From: Paenibacillus ehimensis NBRC 15659
GTDB taxonomy: Bacteria; Bacillota; Bacilli; Paenibacillales; NBRC-103111
Direction: 5' to 3'
NCBI RefSeq assembly: GCF_004000785.1
Contig: NZ_BILX01000043.1
Coordinates: forward strand, 1 to 52,918
DNA: 52,918 nucleotides
Shown in pieces: positions 8,495 to 15,889 of the stretch. A model generated the notes under the pieces. That model was not told where the DNA came from, did no database searches, and saw only the letters and a program-made list of their open reading frames with translations. Within the stretch, counting starts at the first letter, position 1; the number at the start of each line of letters is the position of its first letter. Made by a program: the position numbers and the translations under genes.

Positions 8495-9796
8495 ATGAGA
8501 ATGGTTGATTTAATTGCCCGCAAGCGTGACGGTCACGAGCTTAGCAAGACGGAAATTGATTTCATCGTGCAAGGCTATACGAACGGGACGATCCCGGACT
8601 ACCAGATGTCCTCGTTTCTGATGGCGGCCTTCTTCCGCGGCATGACCCCGATGGAGACGGCGAATATGACGATGGCGATGGTGGCGTCGGGAGATACGAT
8701 CGATCTGTCCGCGATTGACGGCATCAAGGTGGACAAGCACAGCACAGGCGGCGTCGGCGATACGACGACGATCGTGCTTGCGCCGCTCGTTGCCGCGGTC
8801 GGCGTTCCTGTAGCGAAGCTGTCCGGGCGCGGACTCGGCCATACCGGAGGCACGGTGGACAAATTTGAAGCAATTCCGGGGTTCCAGGCCGAAATCAGCA
8901 GCGAACAGTTCATCAAGCAGGTGAACGAAGTGAAGGTGGCGGTGACCGGACCGACCGGAAACCTGACTCCGGCGGACAAAAAGATTTACGCGCTTCGCGA
9001 TGTGACCGGAACGGTTAATTCGATCCCGCTGATGGCCAGCTCGATCATGAGTAAAAAGATCGCCTCCGGTTCCGATGCCATCGTATTGGACGTTAAGGTA
9101 GGTGCCGGCGCCTTCATGAAAGATCTGGAGAGCGCCAAAGCGCTGGCGAAGGCTATGGTGGACATCGGCAACAATGTAGGACGGAATACGATGGCGGTCA
9201 TTTCCGACATGAATCAGCCGCTCGGGTTTGCGATCGGCAATGCGCTCGAAGTGAAGGAAGCGATCGACACGCTGCGCGGGGAAGGCCCGGAAGATCTGCA
9301 CGAATTATGCTTGACGCTGGGTAGTCATATGGTATATTTGGCGAAGCAGGCTGCAAGTGTGAGCGAAGCGCGGAGCAAACTGGAGGAAGCGATTTCCAGC
9401 GGCCGGGCGCTGGAGACGTTTAAAGCGTTCATTGCCGCGCAGGGTGGAGACGCTTCGATCGTAGACGACCCGTCCAAGCTGCCGGCTGCGGCTTACCGTA
9501 TCGAAGTGAAGGCGAAGGAAGCGGGTTATGTCTCGGAGATCGTCGCCGACAGCATCGGCACCGCGGCGATGATTTTGGGTGCGGGACGCGCGACGAAGGA
9601 ATCCGAGATCGATCTGAGCGTCGGCTTGATGCTGCACAAAAAAATCGGCGACGAAGTGAAGCCGGGAGATACGCTGGTCACCATTCACAGCAACCGCGAA
9701 GCGGTAGATGACGTTATCGAAAGCATCTACGAATCTTACGCCATTGCGTCCGGCAAAGTGGAACGCCCGGTTCTGGTGCACGCGGAAATTCATTAA
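8495..9796 (+). CDS. pdp: Pyrimidine-nucleoside phosphorylase
   Basis: 433 residues, the usual length. It cleaves uridine, deoxyuridine and thymidine with phosphate to the free base and (deoxy)ribose-1-phosphate. The thymidine/pyrimidine phosphorylase signature lies at about residues 80-125 ([33 protein letters not shown]), and [18 protein letters not shown] follows. A C-terminal alpha/beta domain ([13 protein letters not shown]) closes the active site. The ATG at 8495 is preceded by GGGGAGA. It lies 39 bp after nupC and 44 bp before deoC. Its product enters DeoC after conversion by a phosphopentomutase not found in this window. Confidence 0.95.
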   Translation: MRMVDLIARKRDGHELSKTEIDFIVQGYTNGTIPDYQMSSFLMAAFFRGMTPMETANMTMAMVASGDTIDLSAIDGIKVDKHSTGGVGDTTTIVLAPLVAAVGVPVAKLSGRGLGHTGGTVDKFEAIPGFQAEISSEQFIKQVNEVKVAVTGPTGNLTPADKKIYALRDVTGTVNSIPLMASSIMSKKIASGSDAIVLDVKVGAGAFMKDLESAKALAKAMVDIGNNVGRNTMAVISDMNQPLGFAIGNALEVKEAIDTLRGEGPEDLHELCLTLGSHMVYLAKQAASVSEARSKLEEAISSGRALETFKAFIAAQGGDASIVDDPSKLPAAAYRIEVKAKEAGYVSEIVADSIGTAAMILGAGRATKESEIDLSVGLMLHKKIGDEVKPGDTLVTIHSNREAVDDVIESIYESYAIASGKVERPVLVHAEIH

Positions 9797-9840
9797 TCTT
9801 AGTTTCGAGGGTTGAAAAACGAAGCGGAGGAGTAACGAAA

Positions 9841-10518
9841 ATGACAACGAACGAAATCGCCCGATTGATCGACCATACGTTATTGAAAGCCGATGCCAGC
9901 CGGGAGGCGGTGATCCGCTTGGCGGAGGAAGCGAAGCAATACCGCTTCGCCTCGGTGTGCGTCAATCCGGCACAGGTGAAGACGGCTTATGAAGTGCTGA
10001 AGGATACGCCAGACGTGAAGGTGTGCACGGTCATCGGCTTTCCGCTGGGGGCGACGATGCCGGAAGTGAAGGCATTCGAAGTCCGGGAAGCGATCGCTGC
10101 CGGAGCGACGGAAGTCGATATGGTGATCAATATCGGAGCGCTCAAGGATAAGCAGGACGATGTGGTGGAGCACGATATTCGGGCCGTCGTCGAAGCGGCC
10201 AAAGGCAAGGCGCTGACGAAGGTCATCATCGAAACCTGCCTCTTGACCGATGAAGAGAAAGAGCGGGCATGCCGCTTGGCCGTGAAAGCCGGCGCCGATT
10301 TCGTGAAGACGTCGACGGGCTTTTCGACGGGCGGAGCTACGGTAGCGGATATCGCGCTGATGCGCAAAACGGTAGGCCCGGACATCGGAGTGAAAGCGTC
10401 CGGTGGCGTGCGCAGCCTGGAGGATGTCAAGGCGATGGTGCAAGCGGGGGCTACCCGCATCGGCTCGAGCTCCGGCGTATCGATCGTCAAAGGCGAGCAG
10501 TCGTCCAGCGCGTACTAA
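9841..10518 (+). CDS. deoC: Deoxyribose-phosphate aldolase
   Basis: 225 residues, class I aldolase TIM barrel. It splits 2-deoxyribose-5-phosphate into glyceraldehyde-3-phosphate and acetaldehyde. Motifs visible: [10 protein letters not shown] at the N-terminus, [24 protein letters not shown], the Schiff-base lysine in [14 protein letters not shown], and the second catalytic lysine in [16 protein letters not shown] precedes the ATG at 9841. It removes the DeoR inducer, so its place at the end of the operon closes the regulatory loop. Confidence 0.95.
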   Translation: MTTNEIARLIDHTLLKADASREAVIRLAEEAKQYRFASVCVNPAQVKTAYEVLKDTPDVKVCTVIGFPLGATMPEVKAFEVREAIAAGATEVDMVINIGALKDKQDDVVEHDIRAVVEAAKGKALTKVIIETCLLTDEEKERACRLAVKAGADFVKTSTGFSTGGATVADIALMRKTVGPDIGVKASGGVRSLEDVKAMVQAGATRIGSSSGVSIVKGEQSSSAY

Positions 10519-10581
10519 CCGGAGTTGAACGAAGCGCGCCTTTAAGCGCCCTGCAATGCGACGTTTATATATTTAAACTCC

Positions 10582-10608
10582 AAGGACCTTCCATTATGGG
10601 AGGTCCTT
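10582..10608 (+). terminator. Hairpin after deoC, probable terminator
   Basis: AAGGACCTTCC (10582-10592) pairs with GGGAGGTCCTT (10598-10608) around a short loop, one mismatch/wobble. The downstream T tract is poor (TTTA), so termination may be weak. Confidence 0.55.
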
Positions 10609-10693
10609 TAGGCTGTTAAGAAATGCTAGACGCAAAAAATCTCAGACCAATAGAGGTGGGGGATATCCCGCAAGAGTTTACGTCCGCTTTGAA

Positions 10694-10733
10694 ACCCGTG
10701 AAAATACCGCAAATTCTAATCCAATTCACGGGT
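10694..10733. repeat. Perfect 9-bp inverted repeat in the gene-free stretch 10519-10926
   Basis: ACCCGTGAA (10694-10702) and TTCACGGGT (10725-10733) are separated by 22 bp of AT-rich sequence. No T tract follows, so it is not an obvious terminator. Apart from this repeat, the hairpin after deoC and a putative promoter, I see nothing convincing in the 408 bp between deoC and the lactonase gene. Confidence 0.5.
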
Positions 10734-10861
10734 AGATAGGGGGTCCCCGGAAAGTAATCGGAATAAGCTTCCAAGTGTTACTTCACTTTCTGGGGGAAGG
10801 CAGCGGCTGGACGGTATACCCCCACCGGCTATGCCGAGGATTTCTACGCGAAACGGCCCGG

Positions 10862-10890
10862 TTGCCTGAGGACGGCGGATTTGCGATAAT
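10862..10890 (+). promoter_or_regulatory. Putative promoter of the lactonase gene
   Basis: TTGCCT (10862-10867), 17 bp, GATAAT (10885-10890), about 36 bp before the start codon. Confidence 0.4.
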
Positions 10891-10926
10891 GCCTATAGGA
10901 CATGAATGAGATGGAGAGGTGCTAGG

Positions 10927-12006
10927 ATGGAGAGCAAGAAGAAGGTGTTCGCTTTTTTGGGATCGTATGCGGATGCGGCCGATCCGGGCTTGTACGCCTG
11001 CAAGTTCGATCCCGAAACCGGCAAGCTCGAGCTGACGGATCAAACGGCCGGACTGCAAAATCCGACGTTTCTGGATGTGAATGCGGAAGGCTTGAAGCTT
11101 TATGCCATCACGGAGGCAACCGATTCCGAAGGCAAGCGCTGCGGGGCTGCCGCGGCATACGGTTTCGATCCCGAAACCGGCAAGCTGTCGCTGCTCGGCA
11201 AGGAGCTGACGCTGCCGGCAACCACGTGTCACATTACATTGGATCGTACCCATACATACATCATGGTAGCAAGCTACCACGGCGGCATGATCGGGCTGTC
11301 TCCGCTGTTGGAGGACGGACGCATCGGCAAAACCTCGGACATCCGCCGGCACGAAGGCTCCAGCGTTCTGCCCGTGCAAAATCAGGCGCGTGCGCATTCC
11401 GTATTCGTCGACCGCTCCAACCGCTACGCCATCGTCTGCGATCTGGGGCTGGATCGCGTCGTTACCTACAAGCTCGATGTCGCTGCGGGACAACTGCTTC
11501 CTCATGACGAAGTTCGGATAGCGCCGGGGTCGGGACCGCGGCACTTCGTTTTTCATCCGTCGCTGCCTTACGGCTACGTTATCAACGAGCTAGGTTCTAC
11601 GATCACGGCATTTTCCTACGATCCAGAGGAAGGCAAGCTTGGCGAGATCCAGACCGTTCCGACGCTTCCCGCTTCTTATGAAGGGGAAAATGCATGCGCC
11701 GACATTCACATCTCGCCCGACGGCAAATTTCTGTACGGCTCCAACCGCGGACATGACAGCATCGCAGTGTATGCCATCGATTCCTCAACCGGCAAGCTTA
11801 CGCTCGTCGAGCATGCTTCGACGCTTGGAGGACATCCGCGGAACTTCGCGCTTTCGCCGGACGGACGCTTCCTGCTCGCAGCCAACCGGGATTCGAATCA
11901 AATCGTGACGTTCGCGCGGGACTCGGCTACCGGGAAGCTTCAGCCTACAGGGGACCGACTGGATGTGTCCAAGCCCGTGTGCATCAAATTTGCAGCAATC
12001 GGTTAA
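10927..12006 (+). CDS. Lactonase-family beta-propeller protein (6-phosphogluconolactonase-like)
   Basis: 359 residues from the ATG at 10927; GAGAGG lies 7-13 nt upstream, so it is preferred to an in-frame ATG at 10906. The sequence has repeated propeller blades with FDPETGKL(E/S)L, AHSVFVDRSNRYA, PRHFVFHPSLPYGYV, ADIHISPDGKFLYGSNRGHDS and PRNFALSPDGRFLLAANRDSN. This is the YkgB/YbhE family (PF10282), whose characterised member hydrolyses 6-phosphogluconolactone in the pentose phosphate pathway. No signal peptide, so cytoplasmic. Other family members act on different lactones, so the substrate is not certain. It is followed by a strong terminator shared with the convergent gene. Confidence 0.88.
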   Translation: MESKKKVFAFLGSYADAADPGLYACKFDPETGKLELTDQTAGLQNPTFLDVNAEGLKLYAITEATDSEGKRCGAAAAYGFDPETGKLSLLGKELTLPATTCHITLDRTHTYIMVASYHGGMIGLSPLLEDGRIGKTSDIRRHEGSSVLPVQNQARAHSVFVDRSNRYAIVCDLGLDRVVTYKLDVAAGQLLPHDEVRIAPGSGPRHFVFHPSLPYGYVINELGSTITAFSYDPEEGKLGEIQTVPTLPASYEGENACADIHISPDGKFLYGSNRGHDSIAVYAIDSSTGKLTLVEHASTLGGHPRNFALSPDGRFLLAANRDSNQIVTFARDSATGKLQPTGDRLDVSKPVCIKFAAIG

Positions 12007-12013
12007 TTTCCGG

Positions 12014-12050
12014 CGGAGGTCCTTGTCCGACAAGGCCTCCGTTGTTTTTA
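12014..12050 (+). terminator. Strong intrinsic terminator, shared with the convergent HutD-like gene
   Basis: A long stem from CGGAGG (12014-12019) plus CCTTGT to ACAAGG plus CCTCCG (ending 12041), with one bulged T and a 3-nt loop, followed by TTGTTTTTA. It overlaps the last codon of the minus-strand gene. Confidence 0.88.
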
Positions 12051-12695
12051 TTTCGAACCGCTCGCTTCTTGCCGGATGCAGATGCGTACCACATGAACCG
12101 GAGCTCCAACCTTCACATAGCGGAACACGGGCGGCTTTTCCGGCCTTCCGTTCAACTGATAAATGAGCAAATCTCCCCGGCGCAGCACAACCGACAAATC
12201 GTCGCCCGATGAAAATTCCACATCCCCGTCTACCGGATGAATACATTCGTAGCTCACCGAATCTTCGTCCAGCGCCGAGCACTGCACATCTTCCGCGTAA
12301 GAATCGCGGATAAGAACCGGCCGCATTTCGGCCGAGTAGCCGGAACCCAGCATCACGTTGAGGTCGCTTCCTTTCCCCCGGCACCGGGTCGTCCAAGCCC
12401 CGTCAAAGCGATCTTGATCAAAAGGCTTCAGCACAGCCGTATGCCGCTGCTCGTGCTCCAGCACAAATTTGCCTTGCGTTGCCATCAGCAATCTCCGGTA
12501 GCCGGGGAGACTCGTGAAGACGGACTCCTCCGCATGAATGGCCGCCCTGCTGATTCTCCAGCTGAAATTCCGCTGCTCATAGGACGCGCCTTCCGGGTAG
12601 ATCGCCATTTGCGTCGTGGCTCCTCCCGACCAGCTCGCCGTTTTTTGATCCTCTTGCCGAATGATTTTGACGGAAAAGCCCATCGCATCGATCAC
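12048..12695 (-). CDS. HutD/Ves-family cupin-like protein
   Basis: 215 residues. The sequence shows the HutD family pattern: WSGGATTQMAIYP, NFSWRISRAAI, EESVFTSLPGYRRLLMA, GKFVLEHE and LKPFDQDRFDGAW, followed by DLNVMLG. HutD proteins are bicupin-like and often sit in histidine-utilisation clusters, where a role in limiting pathway flux has been proposed. No hut gene is nearby here, so the role is open. The start at 12695 has only a weak SD; an in-frame ATG at 12683 would remove four residues. Confidence 0.8.
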   Translation of the reverse strand: MIDAMGFSVKIIRQEDQKTASWSGGATTQMAIYPEGASYEQRNFSWRISRAAIHAEESVFTSLPGYRRLLMATQGKFVLEHEQRHTAVLKPFDQDRFDGAWTTRCRGKGSDLNVMLGSGYSAEMRPVLIRDSYAEDVQCSALDEDSVSYECIHPVDGDVEFSSGDDLSVVLRRGDLLIYQLNGRPEKPPVFRYVKVGAPVHVVRICIRQEASGSK

Positions 12696-12782
12696 ATCGC
12701 TTTCTTGTTTTTACGATGAACATACAACGGGACGGCTCAGGAATCAAGGCTTGTCCGGTATTGTTAGATTTTAGCAAGGAAG

Positions 12783-12837
12783 CGTAACCTTTTCGTAAGC
12801 TTTGCTTAGGTTTCGGTTAACGAGCAGGCGGTAAAGT
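12783..12837 (+). promoter_or_regulatory. Four-copy 11-bp-phased direct-repeat array and -10 element upstream of the response regulator
   Basis: Four consecutive 11-nt units start at 12783, 12794, 12805 and 12816 (CGTAACC, CGTAAGC, CTTAGGT, GTTAACG at their heads). TAAAGT follows at 12832-12837, 10 bp after the last GTTAAC. Repeats at one helical turn are the normal target of OmpR/PhoB-type regulators (compare PhoP boxes of Bacillus). A second array with the same geometry lies at 14870-14924, upstream of the ECF sigma gene. Probable autoregulatory site; binding is inferred. Confidence 0.65.
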
Positions 12838-12878
12838 AAGGAAGCGTGGCTGCCACCAGAGAGGGGAGGAGAATTCAT

Positions 12879-12896
12879 ATGCCCGCAGCATGGTGA
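12879..12896 (+). CDS. Possible 5-codon leader ORF
   Basis: ATG-CCC-GCA-GCA-TGG-TGA (MPAAW) follows a very strong SD, GGGGAGGAG at 12863-12871, at 7-nt spacing. It lies in the leader between the repeat array and the response regulator gene. It may be a translated leader or chance; only the SD supports it. Confidence 0.3.
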   Translation: MPAAW

Positions 12897-12910
12897 AGGG
12901 AGACATCCGT

Positions 12911-12970
12911 ATGGTCCGAACGGCATCGGAGGAAAGCCAAGTCGTTGATTTCCTTCCCGGAACGTGGTAA
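12911..12970 (+). CDS. Possible 19-residue small ORF in the response-regulator leader
   Basis: The ATG at 12911 is preceded by AAGGGAG (12896-12902) and reads MVRTASEESQVVDFLPGTW to a TAA at 12968-12970. It is 39 bp before the response regulator. Like the preceding mini-ORF it ends in Trp-stop. No homologue recognised. Confidence 0.3.
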   Translation: MVRTASEESQVVDFLPGTW

Positions 12971-13009
12971 TCTGCCGTTAAACTAACCGGTTAAGGAAGG
13001 TAGACTTGA

Positions 13010-13705
13010 ATGAACAAACGCATCCTCATCGTCGATGACGATCATAAAATCGCGAATTTGCTGGAAATCTATTTGAAAAATGAAGGCTACGAGGTTCTTA
13101 AGGAGCATAATGGGATCGATGCCATAAGAAGGATCGAGGAGGAAACCGTCCATCTGGTCATTTTGGACGTGATGATGCCCGAATTGGACGGGATGGAGGT
13201 TTGCCGCAAAATCCGTGAGGACAAGACAACCCCGATCTTGATGCTGAGCGCCAAGGACGAGGATATGGACAAAATTTTAGGCCTGATGACGGGGGCCGAC
13301 GATTATATGGGCAAGCCCTTCAATCCGCTGGAGCTGGTGGCGCGGGTCAAGTCGCTGCTGCGGCGGTCGTATTTCAGCGCGCAGACGGCTCAGCCGGATG
13401 CAGAGGGGATCATCAAGATCAAATCGATGCAAATCGATAAACGCAACCATGCCGTCACGATCGACGACCGCCCGATCAAGCTGACGCCGATCGAATTTGG
13501 CATTTTATTTTTGCTTGCCAGCCACCCGGGCCGGGTCTTCGGATCGGAGGAGATTTTCGAGCTGATCTGGAAAGAAAAATACTTTGAGACGAACAACTCG
13601 GTCACGGTCCATATCAGCCGGCTGCGCGAGAAATTGGAGAAGGAAATGGCTGGAGAAAAGCTGATTCATACGGTGTGGGGGGTCGGGTACAAAATTGAGA
13701 ACTAA
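13010..13705 (+). CDS. OmpR/PhoB-family response regulator (VanR-like)
   Basis: 231 residues: receiver domain (RILIVDDDHKI, phospho-acceptor Asp53 in VILDVMMPE, switch residue in MLSAKDE, Lys in YMGKPFNP) followed by a winged-helix DNA-binding domain with IEFGILFLLASHPGRVF and TNNSVTVHISRLREKLE ending in VWGVGYKI. SD AAGGAAGG precedes the ATG at 13010. It overlaps the kinase gene by 11 bp, so the two are translated together. An 11-bp-phased repeat array ~175 bp upstream is its likely own binding site. The signal is unknown; the VanR resemblance is at subfamily level only. Confidence 0.9.
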   Translation: MNKRILIVDDDHKIANLLEIYLKNEGYEVLKEHNGIDAIRRIEEETVHLVILDVMMPELDGMEVCRKIREDKTTPILMLSAKDEDMDKILGLMTGADDYMGKPFNPLELVARVKSLLRRSYFSAQTAQPDAEGIIKIKSMQIDKRNHAVTIDDRPIKLTPIEFGILFLLASHPGRVFGSEEIFELIWKEKYFETNNSVTVHISRLREKLEKEMAGEKLIHTVWGVGYKIEN

Positions 13706-14801
13706 CTGGAGAGTCGCGGTGCCGCTCTTCTGGAGCGCATTAACGACCGCGGTTGTGCTTGCGGTCATTACGACGATTGCCAAATCGATTTATTTTTCCA
13801 AGCTGTCATTAAATTCGCTGTTCATTTGGATTAATTATTATATCGGCTATCCGGATATTTATTATCTTACGGCGCTGCCTTTGTTTATGCTGTCGGCCTT
13901 ATATTTTTTCAAACGGGAAAAAGACGCCCGCTACCACAGGTACCTGATCCATATTATCGAGGACGTGCAGCGGATTGCCGACGGCGATTTCGACCATAAG
14001 GTACCCGTGCAGTCCATCGGCGAGCTTGGCCAGTTGGCCGGGAACATCAACCAGGTCGTCGAGCGGCTCAAGACGTCGATCGACGAGGAACGGCGGGCCG
14101 AGTCCACCAAGAACGAGCTGATTACGAACGTGTCCCACGATCTGCGTACTCCGCTCACCTCGATTACCGGATATCTCGGTCTGATCGAGCAGGACCGTTA
14201 CCGGGACGAAGTGGAGCTGCGTTATTATGTCAATATGGCGTATGAGGAATCGCAGCGGCTGTTTCAATTAATTCAGGATTTGTTCGAATATACCCGCTTA
14301 AGCAATATTACGGGAGCGACAATCCAGAAGGCTCCGATCAATCTGGTCGAAATGATGCGGCAGCTTTTCGCGCAGTTCCGGCTGCAGCTTCAGGAGGCCG
14401 GGATCGAGCAGCATATGACCTTTTTTGAATCGCAGCTGCTGGTCATGGCCGACGGCAACAAGCTCCGGCGGGTATTCGAGAATTTGATCTCCAATGCGAT
14501 CAAGTATGGCGGCGAAGGGAAATATCTTGAGGTAATGGGCTTTAAGGAAGGGGACGAGGCCGTGATCCAGATTATCAATTACGGCGAATCGATCCCGCAA
14601 ACCGATTTGCCTCATATTTTCGAACGGTTTTACCGCGTGGAGAAATCCCGTGCGACGCATACCGGAGGTTCCGGCATCGGCTTGGCCATTGCCAAAAGCA
14701 TCGTCGAGCTGCATGGAGGAACCATATCCGCATCCAGCGACGAGGAGCGAACCGTCTTTACGGTACGCCTGAATATCCTGGGAGAGAAGGCTAATTCTTA
14801 A
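13695..14801 (+). CDS. Sensor histidine kinase, partner of the regulator at 13010
   Basis: 368 residues from a TTG at 13695 that overlaps the regulator gene. Two membrane segments lie at about residues 6-30 and 57-73, enclosing only a short (~25-residue) external loop. A HAMP linker (IADGDFDHKVP) follows, then the HisKA box with phospho-acceptor His148 (VSHDLRTPLTS). HATPase_c has N box NLISNAIKYG, an INYGESIP variant of the G1 box, F box FERFYRVEKS and G2 box GGSGIGLAIAK. The tiny sensor loop suggests detection within or at the membrane, as in intramembrane-sensing kinases of Firmicutes; a VanS-like HK by layout. No dedicated target other than the repeat arrays is visible. Confidence 0.88.
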   Translation: MRTNWRVAVPLFWSALTTAVVLAVITTIAKSIYFSKLSLNSLFIWINYYIGYPDIYYLTALPLFMLSALYFFKREKDARYHRYLIHIIEDVQRIADGDFDHKVPVQSIGELGQLAGNINQVVERLKTSIDEERRAESTKNELITNVSHDLRTPLTSITGYLGLIEQDRYRDEVELRYYVNMAYEESQRLFQLIQDLFEYTRLSNITGATIQKAPINLVEMMRQLFAQFRLQLQEAGIEQHMTFFESQLLVMADGNKLRRVFENLISNAIKYGGEGKYLEVMGFKEGDEAVIQIINYGESIPQTDLPHIFERFYRVEKSRATHTGGSGIGLAIAKSIVELHGGTISASSDEERTVFTVRLNILGEKANS

Positions 14802-14815
14802 GAAAGTGTATATGA

Positions 14816-14851
14816 AACGTGCCGAACCTGCAGGGTTAGGCGCGTTTTTTT
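14816..14851 (+). terminator. Intrinsic terminator after the kinase gene
   Basis: A 13-position stem (AACGTGCCGAACC 14816-14828 with GGTTAGGCGCGTT 14834-14846, one mismatch and one wobble), a 5-nt loop, then a T run. It isolates the two-component operon from the sigma gene, so the array behind it marks a new promoter. Confidence 0.88.
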
Positions 14852-14869
14852 CGTCTTTATATAGAAAAT

Positions 14870-14924
14870 CTTAAGAATTTCGTTAACTTTTCTTAGTTCC
14901 TCGTTAAGCAATGAAGTTCATAAT
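14870..14924 (+). promoter_or_regulatory. Second 11-bp-phased array and -10 element, upstream of the ECF sigma gene
   Basis: Units start at 14870, 14881, 14892 and 14903 (CTTAAG, CGTTAAC, CTTAGTT, GTTAAGC). CATAAT follows at 14919-14924, again 10 bp after the last hexamer. Aligned without gaps to the array at 12783 over 38 positions, about 25 are identical, including TTTCGT, CTTAG and GTTAA. The shared spacing to a -10 implies the same regulator activates both promoters. Confidence 0.65.
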
Positions 14925-14978
14925 AAAGAAAAAAAGCGCTCCGGAAGCGCTCGTTTGTCGGAGGAGGCTTGGATAGAG

Positions 14979-15542
14979 ATGCCGCAAAAATTAGAGCAAA
15001 CCTGCAATTGCCGTAACTTGGAAAATCGCCCGTCCTCCAAGGATGAGGTTCTTTTTAGATCATGGATGGAGCAGCACCGCCGCGAGGTATGGACTTATGC
15101 CTATGGATTAACCCGCAAGCACGATGTGGCTGACGATATTACCCAGGATGTATTTTTGAAGGCTTACCGCCGAATCGCTTCGTTTCGGGGGGACGGCTCC
15201 GTCCGGGCATGGCTGCTCACGATCACCCGCAATACCGTGTTCGATTATCGGAGAAGCTCCTATTTTCGCAAAGTCACGCTCGCGGACAGGATCGAGACGG
15301 AGAAGACCCATACATCCGCGGAAGAGGAGTATTTGAAGCGGGAGGACAGCCGTGAAATGTTCGGGATGATTCTTGAGATGCCTTTGGCGTTTCGGGACGT
15401 GCTGCTGCTTAAGGCAAAATACGAACTGAAGCCCGGCGAAATCGCCTCCTATTTAAAGCTCCCGCTGACGACGGTAAAAACAAGACTGCACCGGGCGCGG
15501 AAAGAAGCCGTGCGGCGCCTCCAAGTCGAGGGGCGCCCGTAA
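14979..15542 (+). CDS. ECF-type RNA polymerase sigma factor
   Basis: 187 residues from the ATG at 14979; GGAGGAGG at 14960-14967 serves it, and a TTG at 14955 lies before that SD. Sigma region 2 (YGLTRKHDVADDITQDVFLKAY, within residues ~50-75, then SVRAWLLTITRNTVFDYRR) and region 4 (KPGEIASYLKLPLTTVKTRL) are both intact. The N-terminus has an extra ~25 residues with a CNC motif. Membrane anti-sigma factors usually follow such genes, but none is present here. Control may instead be transcriptional, through the array upstream. The next gene is prkA, 347 bp away. Targets unknown. Confidence 0.88.
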   Translation: MPQKLEQTCNCRNLENRPSSKDEVLFRSWMEQHRREVWTYAYGLTRKHDVADDITQDVFLKAYRRIASFRGDGSVRAWLLTITRNTVFDYRRSSYFRKVTLADRIETEKTHTSAEEEYLKREDSREMFGMILEMPLAFRDVLLLKAKYELKPGEIASYLKLPLTTVKTRLHRARKEAVRRLQVEGRP

Positions 15543-15794
15543 CGGTTCCCCGGCTCCCTCTTTCCGCCTACCGGTCCCGCTCCGCCGCGTTTAAAAATTC
15601 CTTCCGTTTCGTCCTTCCTTTCGTTTTCCGTGTGGACAGGCCTGCGCGCTTCTTTCCGATTTTGCCAGAAATTTTCGGTCAACTTCCCTTTGCTTTCTGC
15701 ATAGGTATTTATTACACTTCAAATCCGAAGAAGAAGCCGGGGCCGAAGCCCGGAAGCGGCGGCTTTCGGCGTTACGCATCGTTTCGAAGCGCGT

Positions 15795-15878
15795 ATCCTT
15801 TCGAAGCCGGTTTTGCTTAGCGCAAAACCCATAAGCGAATCCTTACGAAGCCAGTTTTGCTAAAGCAAAACTCGTAGG
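15795..15878 (+). repeat. Two tandem hairpin repeats in the 347-bp gap before prkA
   Basis: Two diverged copies start ATCCTT(T/A)CGAAGCC at 15795 and 15839. Each holds a perfect 8-bp stem: GGTTTTGC/GCAAAACC (15809-15816, 15822-15829) and AGTTTTGC/GCAAAACT (15853-15860, 15865-15872). The second ends 3 nt before the prkA SD (AGGAGGT, 15876-15882). In it, CCTTACGA (15841-15848) can pair with TCGTA plus the first GG of the SD, which could limit ribosome access. They resemble dispersed REP-like elements. The rest of 15543-15794 shows no gene; a CATAGGTATT at 15700 could be part of a promoter but I cannot assign it. Confidence 0.6.
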
Positions 15879-15889
15879 AGGTAAAGATC

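Noticed and set aside
10775..10909. Open frame before the lactonase gene reading GSGWTVYPHR, briefly reminiscent of a cytochrome oxidase motif
   Set aside because: The likeness is limited to a few residues, there is no SD, and the flanking residues do not fit; probably chance.
15700..15710. CATAGGTATT as a SigE/SigK -10 of prkA
   Set aside because: The -10 fits only in part and no matching -35 is at the right distance.
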